From: Diphasiastrum complanatum
Taxonomy: Eukaryota > Streptophyta > Lycopodiopsida > Lycopodiales > Lycopodiaceae
Assembly: GCA_029204225.1 (NCBI GenBank)
Contig: CM055096.1
Coordinates: 76,909,024 to 76,973,023 of the forward strand
Direction: 5' to 3'
Length of the DNA: 64,000 bases
The translations under genes were made by a program, and so were the position numbers. The notes under the pieces were generated by a model. That model made no database searches. It was not told the origin of the DNA and was given only the letters and a program-made list of their open reading frames with translations. This document shows, piece by piece, positions 43,467 to 56,009 of this stretch; the stretch's first letter is position 1, and each line of letters starts with the position of its first letter.

Positions 43467-44248
43467 TGTCAGAAATGGTGAACTCTTGCAACTTTGTCGC
43501 AGCACGAACAAGACACGAAGGTCAAACAATTCGAGATAGTCAACGTGTCTTTGACTCGAAGCACGAATGATTAGCGAATCGCAAACACGCCTCCAGGACT
43601 GCAAAGCCGCAAAAGGGATGCGAAACGAAAACAACGAAAAGAATGAAAGAAAATGGGAGATTACGAAGCAGACGAAGAAAAATCTTTCACGCTGCCAACT
43701 GGCAACTCAACGGGCTTCACGCCCAGCTGAGACGAGTAGCAACGATGGAGACTAACTAACCAGTTGATTAAGCGTTAGCTAGTCATGTAATTTGACGTTT
43801 AGCTATCTTGTAAACTCCACATAGTGGAGGTATAAACGATCCTCTCTGGATCATAACATACATGATGTGAATACAGAGATCTGTAAGAGACAGAGAGAAA
43901 CATAGTGAATAGAGTAAGAAACAAAAGACACCATAGTTGTGCATGAAAGTCTGCCAACGAGCAGAACACATCGAAAGAGTAGAATGTCATTCCGCCAATG
44001 AGTGAGACACTAACGAATTCACTCTAAATTAAAACTGATAATTCAATCACTCTATTTTCGTGCATCTTGTCTTGTGCTGTGTATTATGATTGCTAGAATA
44101 AAATATGCTATGTGATACGTAATCGAGTGTATGGGTTCTTGTAAGGAATTCCACACAAAAGAAAATTAATAGACAGAAAATTGTTCGCGATAAAGAAGAC
44201 GAAGTGAGGACGAACACGAATCAGTCCCACGCACGCGCTCCCGCGACT
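43467..44248 (+). repeat. 3' LTR of element I
   Basis: This is 782 bp, from TGTCAGAAATGG to CCGCGACT; the final base differs from the expected A. It retains a segment (about 44094-44190, including TGCTATGTGATACGTAATCG) that is reduced in the 5' LTR. Confidence 0.9.
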
Positions 44249-44687
44249 GAAAACACAATAAAAGAGACTATGGAGCCAAACCGCCCAACCAATCCTAGAT
44301 CAGACCTAGATCTAGCCCCCAAGCCATGCCATGTGAAGCAAGAGGAGAAGAGAGAAACTGGTAACCTAAACCCATTATGTCGACGGGAGAATCTCTGTCT
44401 CATTATATAGAGAGTAGAGTCCAGTGCATGAAACCATGCAACCCCCATGTAGGTCAACTATAAATAGATCACATCTCTTCATGCAGTCCTCCTGCCTATA
44501 TCCGTCACACAGGCATGTAGTACTCCATATGTCTCAATTAGAGTGTCTGGGTCCTCTCAAGGTAATTAGTCACAAACAGGCCTTGACATGGAATTAAATC
44601 TCGGCATGATCAATAATCTCGAGTACTGGAGGGCCGGTGTACCATATTAGGACTATTCCAGGTCTTTAACCGAATATGGCCATAACA
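44249..44687 (-). mobile_element. Candidate solo LTR or LTR J with adjacent purine tract
   Basis: On the minus strand a purine tract AAGGAGGGAAGAA (complement of 44688-44700) is followed by TGTTATGGCC, and the sequence ends GTGTTTTCA at 44249, giving TG..CA ends over 439 bp. A TATAAATA lies at about 44460 on the plus strand, which argues for the opposite orientation, so direction is uncertain. No second copy is in the window. Confidence 0.45.
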
Positions 44688-44700
44688 TTCTTCCCTCCTT

Positions 44701-47009
44701 AAACTGCTTCTATCCTTAGAAGCTCCTCAAAACAGGAAAGAATTACAAAACAGTTCCTTTAACTTTCAATATTAACCGAGAAAACCATTATCCTTAATCT
44801 AACTTTCATATCAAACAAGTACTTAGAGAAAAAGTGTTTTCAACCATTAATCTCTGTTCTAGAGTACAAACTCTGGTTTGAAAAAGTACATTAAGAGATA
44901 TATTTTCTCAACAGGGTTATACTCAACACAAGCTAGTAAAATCACCTTCATGTAAAACACCTACATGAACCACTGAGTGAAATATTCCCTAACTTAGGAT
45001 ATTTAAAGTTAAAAAAAATAATAATAATTACAGTCTGAAATTATCCACCAACTCTAACAGACAATTTATGAAAAGCTTCCAAGTACAACTACCCTTAGAA
45101 TCCAATTCTAAGATATGATAATTCATTCAACTAGAATCTCTAGGAGAATCATTAATATATATAATGATTAAAACTCAACTTTGAGTATCCCATATACACT
45201 TTTGAGTTAAATGCTCCTGTTTCTAGCACCAAATACAAGAAAATAATATTCATTTATCTTAATAGACTTGATTGTCTTCTAAGATAACTGGAGATCCAAT
45301 CAAAAGAAAAAACTGTACTTAAGCATCTGCAGACCATATACTGTAGTAGAATAGTATTCGCTGGATAAACTAAAATAATGTCTGTGAGATCCATAGGTTC
45401 TCAATTAAAATACTGGAGTAGACAGATTCAAAACACTGATCTGAATTCTTACTCAAATAATAGATCAAGAATTAATCATCGCACTAAAGAACCATTACAA
45501 TTCCTTATAGTCCTCTCACAATAATTAAGTATCTATTTATGATCCGTCAATCATAAATATTTAGATTCATATAATTCGTCAATCATAATTTTTTGGAATC
45601 CCAAAACCATAATCATTTATAGGATATTGGAGTATATGTCCACATAACTCAGGAAAAGTAAGAATCATTCCAAATTCTTTCCACTAAGAAAATACTGGAT
45701 TTACGAATATTCTTCAAACAGAATTCTTTAACTGAAGTGCAAGATTCAAGGTCTATAACAACTGGTAATTAAAGATTGAACGCATATCAAAATGACAATC
45801 ATCTTCAACTCCAAAAACTTTAGATTACAATCCAGAATCACATCTAGATACCCAAAGTCCTACTGAACATCAATTCAGTTATTATTCTTGGATCCATTAT
45901 GATTCGTTATCCAATTGAGCTCTCTGAGATACAATCACTAATGAGTTGAGTCCCTTTGTTAACTAAGGAATACTCTATCGCAAGAATACTGTATATCCAA
46001 TGCACACAATTTTAACTGATGAACCCAAATGATTCACTAATCATACGTCTTACAAGCAATATAATTAAAAAACCATCAGTTCCCGATGAATCCACATCAC
46101 ACTGATCGTTTTACCAATTAACTTCATCCTGGAGTAATCAACTACTCAAGTTAATTGCCAAAGATTCAGAAATCTCAAATGTCTAGGTGAAGAATTCAAT
46201 TATACTAGTATGACACCACATTTAGATCCTTATCCAAATCATTTATAAGTTAGTCCATAAATCTTCCACACAGAGATTTGTTAACTCTGCAAGTATCTGT
46301 CAAAACAATACTTGATCATATGTCTATGTTTGTCGACTAGGTTAAGTGCACCAAATAACCCTAGTAACTAGGAATACATAGTAAATTCATACAAGATTAA
46401 TCGTGCACATATGTGAATAATCTCACTATGACCCGGTACATAAACACATTCTTATCTAGCAAATTTCTCCAGAATCCACATATGTTACTCACATATCTCA
46501 CTGAGATCTTGTAACTCAGCTACAAAATAGTTTCTATTTCTCATGAGTAAATAACATATCCAAGAAATCTTTGAGACGAATAACATTCACTCTCAGCAGT
46601 TTTCCATTCCAACTTACCTTCTAATTACATAATTTCTTCCACTCAATCAACTCCTCTCTAATCCTAGTACTCAAACTAAGATTAGGTTGATCTAATACAA
46701 AACTCTCAGACTTAAATTCTGATCAAACTTACTTCTATTTCAATCAAAATGGAATTAGTAACCTTTGACCTTTCACTGTACTACTTATAGATAATGATTC
46801 AAATTTTAAACATGTTCTAGATCTAGATTGTCCACACAATCCCTAGAGAATTTCTCTTTTTCAAAAAGTTCCAATTAGGTATCTTACTATGAATCTATCC
46901 AAACTTACTTGCAGATCAAACTTCATTTCTATACCACAGCTAGTTCTCTTTCAAAAACTATGCAACCCCCAAATTCCCAAATAGAATTTTATTCCATCAC
47001 TTCACCCCT
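44701..47009. other. AT-rich 2.3 kb without recognisable genes
   Basis: The sequence is strongly AT-rich with short local repeats (for example ATCCGTCAATCATAA near 45542 and ATTCGTCAATCATAA near 45576, and TATATATAATGATTAA near 45155). No frame on either strand is open for any length and no retroelement motif is visible. By position it could be the untranslated 3' interior of the element that owns LTR J, but the sequence itself does not show this. Confidence 0.45.
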
Positions 47010-47534
47010 CCTTTTAAAGAAATTATCAATTTCCATAAAAGTTAACTGGAAAGATGTCATAGGAGGATGGAAGACTGGCTAGAAGAGACATCGTAGAGTC
47101 CTCTTTTGAAATAGGCGAACTTATAGCAGCAAGTTAATTCAGCCATTCCTTGAACTCGTTCAGATGATCACTGACTAAGGTTCCTTCGTTCATTTTTAGG
47201 GTTAGGACCTTCTTTCTCGGGAAGAGACGAGTGGATACATCTGACGTTTCATAAATGCTTGTTAAGATATCTCACGCTTCTTTGGAAGGGGTACAGTTTG
47301 ATGCATGAGCTATCTGAGTGTCGTTCAGGTCAAGGATACGATGGCAAGAGCTTTGCCATCCTTTGCTTCTCATGTAGGTAGCATTTTTGGTTTCGCCGGT
47401 CTGGCCATAGAACCATTGACGTATCCCCATAGCTCCTTTTCGATCGGGATCATCCTCATCTTGAATTTTCACATGTGGAAATCATCTCCGTTGAACGTGT
47501 TGATCAAGCGGATCTCTGAGGTTGAACCTTCCAT
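47010..47534 (-). pseudogene. Ty1/copia gag of element K, 3'-truncated
   Basis: On the minus strand, ATG 47534 opens EIRLINTFNGDDFHM, then a TGA where the family has Trp, then KFKMRMIPIEKELWGYV. Later parts lie in other frames: DGKALAIVSLT, PLVSSREKKVL-like sequence and SVSDHLNEFKEWLN, ISKEDSTMSLLASLP. The order matches the copia gag domain. It stops being recognisable near 47010 without reaching a zinc knuckle. Several stops and at least two frameshifts are present. Confidence 0.75.
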
Positions 47535-47640
47535 GATGATCGATGGACATAGATTACAAATCAGCTATAAAAACTAGCTCTGAAATATGAACTTATAAGG
47601 TTCTTTATCTTAAGACTCTTAGTGCATCCAAAAACCGTGT

Positions 47641-47652
47641 CCTCTGATATCA
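47641..47652 (-). other. Primer binding site of element K
   Basis: TGATATCAGAGG on the minus strand differs at two positions from TGGTATCAGAGC and lies three bases inside the LTR end. Confidence 0.6.
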
Positions 47653-47655
47653 CTA

Positions 47656-48715
47656 TGATGGGACTTGGATGGATGTTCACAGGCCACAACAAAATAGAGT
47701 CCGTCGTCCCACCAAAGAAAAACAATAATGGAAGAAAGATCTTGGATTACTTTAGAGACTAAGATGCAGAGCTGTTTTGATTTGTTTAGATGTCAAAGTA
47801 GGTATTGTAGACAACCATAGAAAATGCGCGTGCTATCTTTGTTTTTGACAGATAAGTTGATAATAGAGAGAAAGAGTGAGAGACATGCAAACACTCAACA
47901 TGAATACAACTGATATGAAAAATAGCACTTGTGTATAAAGGGTGTTGTAGTAACAACGATATCAGATCACAAGACAATGGCGCAATGTGGGTGATCCTAC
48001 TTATAGAGGCTAATGAATACTAATTTTCAGAATACTCTTTACTCTCTCTAAATGATCACTAACTCTAAGGAGTCAGCTAATAGAAGACCGCTTTTGGTCG
48101 TTTGATCTCTATCGCACTTTCACACTTTGTGTGTGTATGTCTGTGCTCTATATGTTCTTCAAATCGCTTAGATGTTTATGTAGCTGTTAGAAGATCTTTA
48201 GTTATTCTAATTACAGTTTAAAAGATCATTAAAAGCCCTTGTACTTGATCCCTAGATCGGTTATTGGTGCATCGTGAACAAAAGGATCTCCTTTCGTACG
48301 CGTCGGGAGCGTGAGAATGTGGCGTCATTGCAACTGTAGCCTGATCGCAGGAGCGTGAAGATAAAACCGTATGTCAATCGCAATCGTTCACTTGGCGATT
48401 TCCTTCGGTCAGATGTCGTTCGTTCACTTCGTAGGTAACCGTAAGTGATAACTTACGGTGTCTGGCAGTGCCTTTGGCGGTGAGCTGTAATCTTCGCTTC
48501 ATTTTGCGGTTTACTTTGGTCAATTCATAAGTGACCGTAGGCAAGGCACTTACGGTTCCTTGCGGTGTCTGGCCTGTTGAAGTTTTCCGTGTATTTTTGC
48601 AGACTGTCAAAAAGGTAGACCAATTCTGTAGATGCTTGAGAGAGTGACTTTCTTAAGAGATGAAGGGGATGAAAAAGATGAGTAGGAATAAGATTAAACT
48701 CCAATAGTAACAACA
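47656..48715 (-). mobile_element. 5' LTR of element K
   Basis: The minus strand runs from TGTTGTTACTATTGG (48715) to AAGTCCCATCA (47656), 1060 bp with TG..CA ends, followed by the primer site and gag. A TATA-like CTATAAGTAG lies on the minus strand near 48002. The U3 part holds duplicated CGTAAGT/ACTTACG palindromic segments (48420-48580). Confidence 0.75.
48418..48580. repeat. Palindromic repeats in the U3 of LTR K
   Basis: A perfect 9 bp inverted repeat with a 4-base loop lies at 48438-48459 (ACCGTAAGT, loop GATA, ACTTACGGT). A related segment at about 48532-48560 reads GACCGTAGGCAAGGCACTTA then CGG. Each is followed by a TGCGGTGTCTGG or TACGGTGTCTGG phrase, so the pair looks like a diverged duplication of one palindromic module. 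Such modules in U3 could be transcription-factor sites. Confidence 0.75.
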
Positions 48716-48719
48716 TGTC

Positions 48720-49795
48720 TTGTAGTAGTAGCTCATTCACTACACTTTATATGGAATGTATTTCCTCTTTTTGCCACAGGCTTCCTGACATAACAAAGCT
48801 TGGATTGTTCAAATTGAAAAACCGGATCTCTTACTTGTGTTCTGAAAGTACTTGTCTTGTAATGTGGAGAAGCTAGATATTTTCAAGAGTCTTTCAATCT
48901 CATGAATATTTTCAGCATTGCTAAGGTTGGCCAAAAGTTTGGTAGTAGGATTTGTGAAAGCTTGATAGCGGCATCAATCATATGTTGCCTAATATAGAGA
49001 AAGACAAGGTGGTCTTTGACAACATCTCCCGCGGGCTTATAAGAAAACAGAAATTAATCTGATTTTGTAGAGAGGCATCGGAAAAGAATTTACTAAGGTT
49101 GTTTCATTATGAATCAAACATCATGGTCAAACCAGATGATGGAAGAGTTGTTTTTACACTTATCACCACATCTGCACTTAAAGAAAGTCCTTCTCAAGTT
49201 CCAAATACGAGCTTGTTGTAAATTCACTGTTGAATCCAGTCTCAAAATGACCTCTAGTTCTAGCCCAAGTCTATTCAAAAGGACATCTCGAGGGTTCAAA
49301 TCTATTCATTTTGATAACAATATCAAAAGCAATGGGAGTATCAAAGGCCAGATTTTTATGTAGAGCAACAAGCTTGCAAGTTTGGACTTCAACATTGTGA
49401 AAATTGTCAACTAGTCTCAACATTTTATTTGGCATTTTTGGAGGCCAAAATAAAATCCCAACTTAGAGATAGTTTCATATTTATCAATAAGGCTCTAAAT
49501 AGTGGTATTACTATTTTTGGCAAGTAGATAAGTGGATGACGTCGTGTTTGGACCCATTCTAATTGGCTATTTTTGATACATTGCATCTAGACTAGAAAGT
49601 AGTTTTTGGTTTAGTACCTAAAAGTTGTCATTTTAGGGCATACTTAGGGAAAGTGGCTAAATGACATATTGGCTGCTATAAGTAGTTGTACCTACGTGGA
49701 AAATAGATCATTGTTTTCTCTTATGATGTGGAGAATTCATCTTTGTTGATTCTATGTCCATCTCTTATGGTTTTCTCATGATATCTTCAGTTTCT
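48720..49795. other. Unassigned DNA between elements K and F
   Basis: I see no gene I can support. Minus-strand frames at 48525-48740 and plus-strand frames at 49109-49363 overlap each other on opposite strands and show no domain. The right end joins the leader of element F. Confidence 0.35.
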
Positions 49796-50351
49796 ATTTG
49801 TATTCAGTTTGGAAGTTCTCTCTCATGTTTGATCCATTTATCTTGCTTGATAGCTTGTTTTAAAGCTATTTTTGTCTAGTTTGTGTTGCAATCAGTTTCA
49901 TTCCATTTGGTTGAGCCAATCAAAAGTTATAAGTTTTTGAAGAGGGTTAGGTAGGGCACCTATACCTGGGTGGACACATTTGGTTTGGTCAAGAGATTGC
50001 TTGGTTGATCCAAAATCACAGTTGTATGCTTGCCAATCTCATCTATATGTGATCTAGGCATTGTTTTGAGATCTTAGCCATTTTGTTTCATGCAATATCA
50101 TTGTATTTGAGTCAAATTTGGTTTCTTAGTGTATTTCACACGTGCTAAGAGTGTTAGATCCTAACTTTGCCTATACTCCATCATTTGATGTGAAATAGAT
50201 CTTGTTTTAGAGAGATTTGAGTAGCTAGTGAGAATCAATTCACAAATAGTTGCAAGATCTTTCATAGGAGGAGATAGTACTCAATTATTGGATCCTATTG
50301 AAAGTGTGTAACAACATTTATTGTTCATCATTTGAGTTTTCTTCACTTCAA

Positions 50352-51240
50352 ATGTCTTCAATGGGTTCATCCTTGTTGGAACCAAGTGAAAGATTGACCA
50401 CTTCAAATTATTCAATTTGGAAAATGAGGATGGAGTCCATCTTGATCCTTCAAGACGTGATGGACATAGTTCTTGGCCTTGAAGGAGAACCACAAGTTCT
50501 TCAAGAGGTTCAAAAATACAAAAAGAGAGCTAGGATGGCTCTCCACTACATTAAGATAAATGTCTCTAATGAGATATTGAGGGAGATAGGTACTTGTACA
50601 ACAGCCAAAGAAGCTTGGGATTGTCTCAAGACTATCTATGAGGCTAAGAATACCTCTAGGCTTCTCACTCTTAGGAATCAAATCTTTCAAAGTAGCCAAA
50701 AGAGTGATGAGAGTGCATCTAGTTATATTTTGAGAGTAAAAGATATTCATAGAGAGCTTGCTTGCATTGGTGATTCCATCAATCAAAATGAGCTAGTTCA
50801 AGTCATTCTCAATGGTTTGAGAAGTGAATTTGATAACCTTGTCCAATCCTATGCCATTAAGGAGGAGCTACCAGGTTTGGAGGCTCTCCAAAGTGTGCTA
50901 ATTTCAGAAGAATCAAGACAAGAGTACAAGATCTTGAGGATGGACAAGCTTTCTCTCACTCATAATGATGGAAAAGCTCTCTTTGCCAAGGATAAGCACA
51001 AAGGGAGGAGCAAGAACCAACATCAACAATCCTCAAGCAAGGACAAAGTCAAATCCAAAGACAAAGATGAGGAGGAAGATGACTCCTCTAATGCTTCATC
51101 ATCCAAGCTCAAGAAGAAGAAGATCGAGTGCTTTTACTGTGGCAAGAAAGGTCATTATGCCACCAATTGCTTCAAAAAGAAGAATCAACTCAAGCAAGCC
51201 AATATTACCAATGAGAAGACACTATTGCAAGTGATGGAGA
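50352..51240 (+). pseudogene. Element F gag, near-intact
   Basis: I chose ATG 50352 over 50298 because it aligns with the element-D gag start. The protein opens SSMGSSLLEPSERLTTSNYS and contains IWKMRMESILILQDVMDIV, the gag core (TTAKEAWDCLKTIYEAKNTS, about 50595-50655), DSINQNELVQVILNGL, and a Lys/Ser-rich linker (50990-51115). One CCHC knuckle, CFYCGKKGHYATNC, lies at 51130-51171. About 300 codons are open without a stop. A single-base deletion around 51230 separates it from the protease frame, which in this family is normally fused to gag. Confidence 0.88.
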
Positions 51241-51241
51241 G

Positions 51242-52440
51242 GGATCTCTTATGGTCTCTAGTTTCTCATCTACTCCTTTCAAGAAGGACGGCCTATGGTA
51301 TATTGATAGTGGAGCCTCTTCACATATGTGTAGCTCCAAGGACTCTTTCTCTTCTATTGCACTTTATGATGGAGTCAAGAAATCAATATACACTGCAAAT
51401 GATTTTGAATGTCCTATTGAAGGCATAGGGAACATTCCCTTGAAGCTTGCATCCTCTAAAGTTCTTTCTCTCTCTAGAGTTCTTTATGTACCTAAGCTTA
51501 CCAAGAATCTTATTAGTGTTGGCCAATTGCTTGATAATGGCCTTGATGTAAAATTCAATGTTGATACTTGCACTATCAAGAAGAATGATGAGATACTTGC
51601 ATTAGGATCTAGATTTGGTGGCATCTATAAACTAGATCCAAATGAGTATGTGAATGCTTGTAATGTTGCTCTTGTGAACAAGCTCTCTATGGAGGAATTA
51701 TGGCATAGGAGGTTGGGACATCCCAACTACAAATCCATGCTCTCTATGATCAAAGAAGCCAAAGCTATTGGCTTGCCAAACTCACTCTCCAAGAAGATCA
51801 AGCCTTGTGAGGCTTGTGCTATTGCTAAATCTCACAAAAAGCCATTTACAAGATCTTCTATCAAAAGCAAGCATCCTTTGGAGTTAATCCACTCGGATGT
51901 GCATTTCTCATCAACTACAAGCAAGGGAGGAGCCACTTGTTTTGTTACTTTCATTGATGATTACACAAGATTCAATTGGATATATCTTCTTGCTTCAAAA
52001 TCTATGGTGTTTGATCATTTCCTTATTTTCAAAGCTTATGTAGAGAAGCAATTCTCATTCAAGATTAAAGCTCTTAGAAGTGATGGAGGTGGTGAATATA
52101 TCTCCAATAAATTTCAAGTTTTTTGTGAGCTTGAAGGCATTAAAAGAGAGTTTTCTTGTGCCTACTCTCCATCTCAAAATGGAGTGGCCGAGAGAAAGAA
52201 TAGATCTCTATGTGAATGTGCAAAATCTATGAGAATTGAGACATCTTTGCCCAAAGATTTTTGGGGAAAAGCCATTAATTTTGCAAATTATCTTTGCAAT
52301 AGGCTCCCACATATAGCTCTTGGAGGAAAGTCACCATATGAAATCTTATTTTTGAAGAAGCCTAAGGTTGATCACCTTAGAGTTTTTGGATGCTTATGCT
52401 TTGTCCATATTCCCTTGGAAACAAGGAAGAAGCTTTCACA
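51242..52440 (+). pseudogene. Element F protease and integrase, 3'-truncated
   Basis: One open frame of about 400 codons holds the protease site D-S-G-A (51303, in YIDSGASSHMCSS), GAG-pre-integrase LWHRRLGHPNYKSM (about 51698) with C-x2-C (CEACAIAKSH), and an integrase core with D in HSDVHFSS (51889), D in LRSDGGGEY (about 52076) and E in NGVAERKN (about 52178). The DDE triad is complete. The C-terminal HLRVFGCLCFVH is present. After ETRKKLS (about 52437) the sequence changes to HMWIIVLYYCC with no family similarity, marking the truncation point. It has no stop until 52517, but the pol is incomplete. Confidence 0.9.
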
Positions 52441-52732
52441 CATGTGGATTATTGTCTTGTACTACTGTTGTACTACGGACATACTAAGTCAGATCCAAGT
52501 GGTTATAATCAGATCTTAATGCATTTCTAAATTCTAGCATGCATAAAGTTGAGTTCTCTATGTTGTAGATGAATCTAGCCGTGTAATCCAAATTGGCTAA
52601 AGATCATTTATGGATCTGCTATGAATTTTCTACTTATACAAACATGTTTTTGTTAACTTTACCTGCTTGTTGCTTGACGTCATTTGTTAATGATCATGGC
52701 TTTTATGGTTAGTAATATATTTTTTGCCATAG
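52441..52732. other. Unassigned DNA right of element F
   Basis: No coding similarity. It ends in a pyrimidine-rich stretch TATTTTTTGCCATAG that reads like a splice acceptor for the candidate exon beginning at 52733. Confidence 0.3.
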
Positions 52733-52833
52733 ATGTAGGAATGTTCTCGTTAGATGATCGACCACGTCGGCCACCAGAGGCACCTTCTCTAGATCGCATG
52801 CAAGGTCTAGCATTGGCTCCCAAAGCCCAACAG
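52733..52833 (+). other. Candidate isolated host-gene exon
   Basis: A 101 bp segment lies between an AG acceptor (TTTTTTGCCATAG) and a GT donor (CAACAG/GTGATT). One frame is open across it and encodes a Pro/Arg-rich peptide containing LDDRPRRPPEAP and DRMQGLALAPKAQQ, unlike the transposon frames nearby. I do not recognise the protein and cannot find convincing partner exons. It could also be a chance open segment. Confidence 0.3.
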
Positions 52834-53682
<849 letters not shown>

Positions 53683-53689
53683 AAACATT

Positions 53690-55340
53690 TCACATAGTCC
53701 CTCTTGACAGTCAAGACCAAATTCTTTGAACTCTTTTATTTTATAGCTTATAGCATAACAAGTTATAACAAAATTGTATAAAGTCTTATAGTACAAGATA
53801 TCATAAAGTGAGTGTTACGTACCCATAAGGGCACACAACAGAAAACTTGAGGTGGCGGTCTCATTTATGGGACGAAACGTTGATACGGAGCTATAGGTCT
53901 TTTGGGTGCCACATATCAATGTCTTATTTGCGCACGATGACTCTGTTATGGACTCGCGTCAGTGTGCACAACTGTCGCATGTTGATGGTCATGTGTGACT
54001 CCTATGGTCGGAGATGACCCCACCTGGACTATGTATATAGAGGTGGATCTCCATGGGCTTGTCATTCATTCTCTCCTGGAGAATGAAGAACTCTTCCACT
54101 GCTGGTCAGGTCAAGATAATTATCTAGGCCTCAAGATGTAGGTAGGCGAGGGTCGAGGGTAAGGTATGGTGGTATGGGACACCATGGCTTATCGGAGATC
54201 CGAACTTGCTTGATGGTGGTCTATAGCTCCAGTGCACGTGGGATGGTGGCATTACCTCTATGGTTGTGAAATGATAAAAGTCAGTAATAAGTGCATTCTA
54301 CAAAAGGATTCACTCAATTACATCAGGACTTTTCCTTCAAATATTTTCAACCCGAGTGACAGAACTACCATTCTATCGAAATCCATTTATGCAAAAAGAG
54401 ATTTCTAGGTTTAAGAAATTGAAACACGTTAACCTTAGAATTTTTAGAATTCCAAGTCCATTTCCACAAGTAGTAATTTATATGACATAACAGTCTTTCA
54501 GAAAATAACTTCATGTTGGAAAGAATCATATAACCCAGTCTGATGTCTATATTCGAAAAATTACTTAGAAGTAAAGGATTAATTAAGAAAGCGAGAAATA
54601 TATTTGAGGGCTCTGATTTTGTATTACCTCCAAATACTCTGAATTTTCCTCCATTAATTATTAAACAAGTATTCCAAAAGCTTTGGTTTGTTCAATTTTA
54701 ATGACCAAAATCATCAAAACCACAACAACCAACTGATCGATGTTACACCAATTTGAAAGAGAAAAAACTGAAAAAAAATACCATTTAACTCTATTCACTG
54801 GGAGTACCAATACTCCAAAGTTAAATGGCTTAAATAGCACCGTACCAAGGAATCGAAATTCCTATACTGGGTATATGCCTGAGAACTGTACCACTCCCTT
54901 CATTCCGTCAAGATCGACTTCGAAAAAATTCCGCCGAAAATCGATTATTACTGATTGACCACGAATAATGGTATTCGAGTTCCAAAAAACCGGCTTAGCC
55001 AAAAATTTCAAAGTGACATGCATATTGTCCCTAGAGAAAGGAAATCCAAATTTCTTCAACTCCATTTACGAGAAACAATACAAAAACCAAGGATAAATTT
55101 TGACAATTCAACACCGAAAAATCGAAATTTCTATAACTAGGTGTTAGTAGCTTAAATTTCCAGAGTTGTACTAAAAAAATGATTTCAATGCAACTCAAAG
55201 CTACCAAAATATCCAAAAATTTTACTCAAGCCAAGATTAATTTGCATGTAAATAACACTGATGCAAACAGTTGGCCAATTCTCCAATATTGCCGACTTTT
55301 CATGCATCAACTTTAACAATAAGCATATCCAAAAAAAAAA
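53690..55340. other. AT-rich unassigned DNA with imperfect repeats
   Basis: There is no gene I can support. A GC-richer block at 53830-54260 includes a TATA-like CTATGTATATAGAG near 54028. Between 54480 and 55150 phrases such as AATCGAAATTCCTATACTGG (about 54851) and AATCGAAATTTCTATAACTA (about 55120) recur, suggesting decayed LTR or untranslated retroelement sequence. Confidence 0.35.
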
Positions 55341-56009
55341 AACCCTAATTTTTTTATCAAAAGAAATTTTAGGGCTCCATCACATCGTCCAAAGGTCAAT
55401 CTTATTTTCAGCAACGAGAGAGAGAAATAGAACTTCTGCGCTAGGCTTCCTCATCGCGTCAGGAAAGGAGAGAAAAACAAGTGGGAACAGGGCCGGATCA
55501 CGCCTTCTTCGATCCCTCAACAGCTCATTTTCCTGATAAGCTACACCTCCACGATTCACCATTGTGCCAGAGGTAGATTTCACCGCCATCCTTAACTGGA
55601 AACAATTACGTTTCATGGCGGCAACAAATGTTGAGTGCTCTCTGAAGGGCGAAAAACACAACCAATGAATCAATGCAGGTCATATAAACTCAGCCATCAG
55701 CCCTCGCTCTATCACATGCGCTCTAACCTTGCTCGAGGACAAGAAATAATAGGGAAAAAACAAGTATCTGTTCTGAGATTTCACAGAGAACCTACTGTTC
55801 ACGAAATCATAGTTCTTGTAAGAACATTTACCTTGTTCAGATTCATTTTTGTGAAGTGTTGCTCCGTAGGAGATGAAGCTTTGAAGAAATACGAGCATCT
55901 CCAGAAGATTTGGATTGAATCAGGTTGGAGTTGGCTCGTTGATGACTTGCTTCCAATTGCTCACGCAAATGATTCAACGGATGATGTACACGAGCTTAGT
56001 ATTTCTTGA
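55341..56009 (+). other. Possible host-gene remnant: telo-box leader and open exon
   Basis: AAACCCTAA (about 55340-55349), a telo-box common in plant housekeeping 5' regions, is followed by purine-rich GAGAGAGAAA sequence. Further on, an open segment at 55870-56009 follows a potential acceptor (TGCTCCGTAG) and encodes KKYEHLQKIWIESGWSWLV and on to a TGA at 56007-56009. The composition is gene-like but I recognise no family. Minus-strand frames over 55380-55673 compete, so the strand is not settled. Confidence 0.25.

Larger units (their letters stand above)
38653..44248 (+). mobile_element. Full-length Ty1/copia element I, coding frames broken
   Basis: The element has 5' LTR 38653-39366, primer site 39367-39379, gag to RNase H in canonical copia order, purine tract 43458-43466 and 3' LTR 43467-44248. 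A possible target duplication GAAAA (38647-38651 and 44249-44253) is offset by one base on the left, so it is not proven. The LTRs differ by many substitutions and by a deletion of about 70 bp in the 5' copy. All domains are recognisable but interrupted by stops and small indels. Confidence 0.93.
49800..52440 (+). mobile_element. Ty1/copia element F, both ends truncated, relative of D
   Basis: The leader from about 49800 to 50350 matches the reverse complement of the element-D leader (about 37500-36970). It is followed by a long gag, protease and integrase. The 5' LTR is missing, and the coding sequence breaks off at about 52440 within the integrase C-terminus (ETRKKLS), so RT, RNase H and 3' LTR are absent. 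It is the best-preserved coding copy of the D family here. Confidence 0.85.

Noticed and set aside
43783-43990. Minus-strand frames found in both LTRs of element I (also 38980-39187)
   Set aside because: They are present in both LTRs simply because the LTRs are duplicates; no domain and antisense to the element.
55261-55673. Opposed frames on both strands near the telo-box
   Set aside because: Each excludes the other and neither has a domain. Only the region as a whole is noted as a possible gene remnant.
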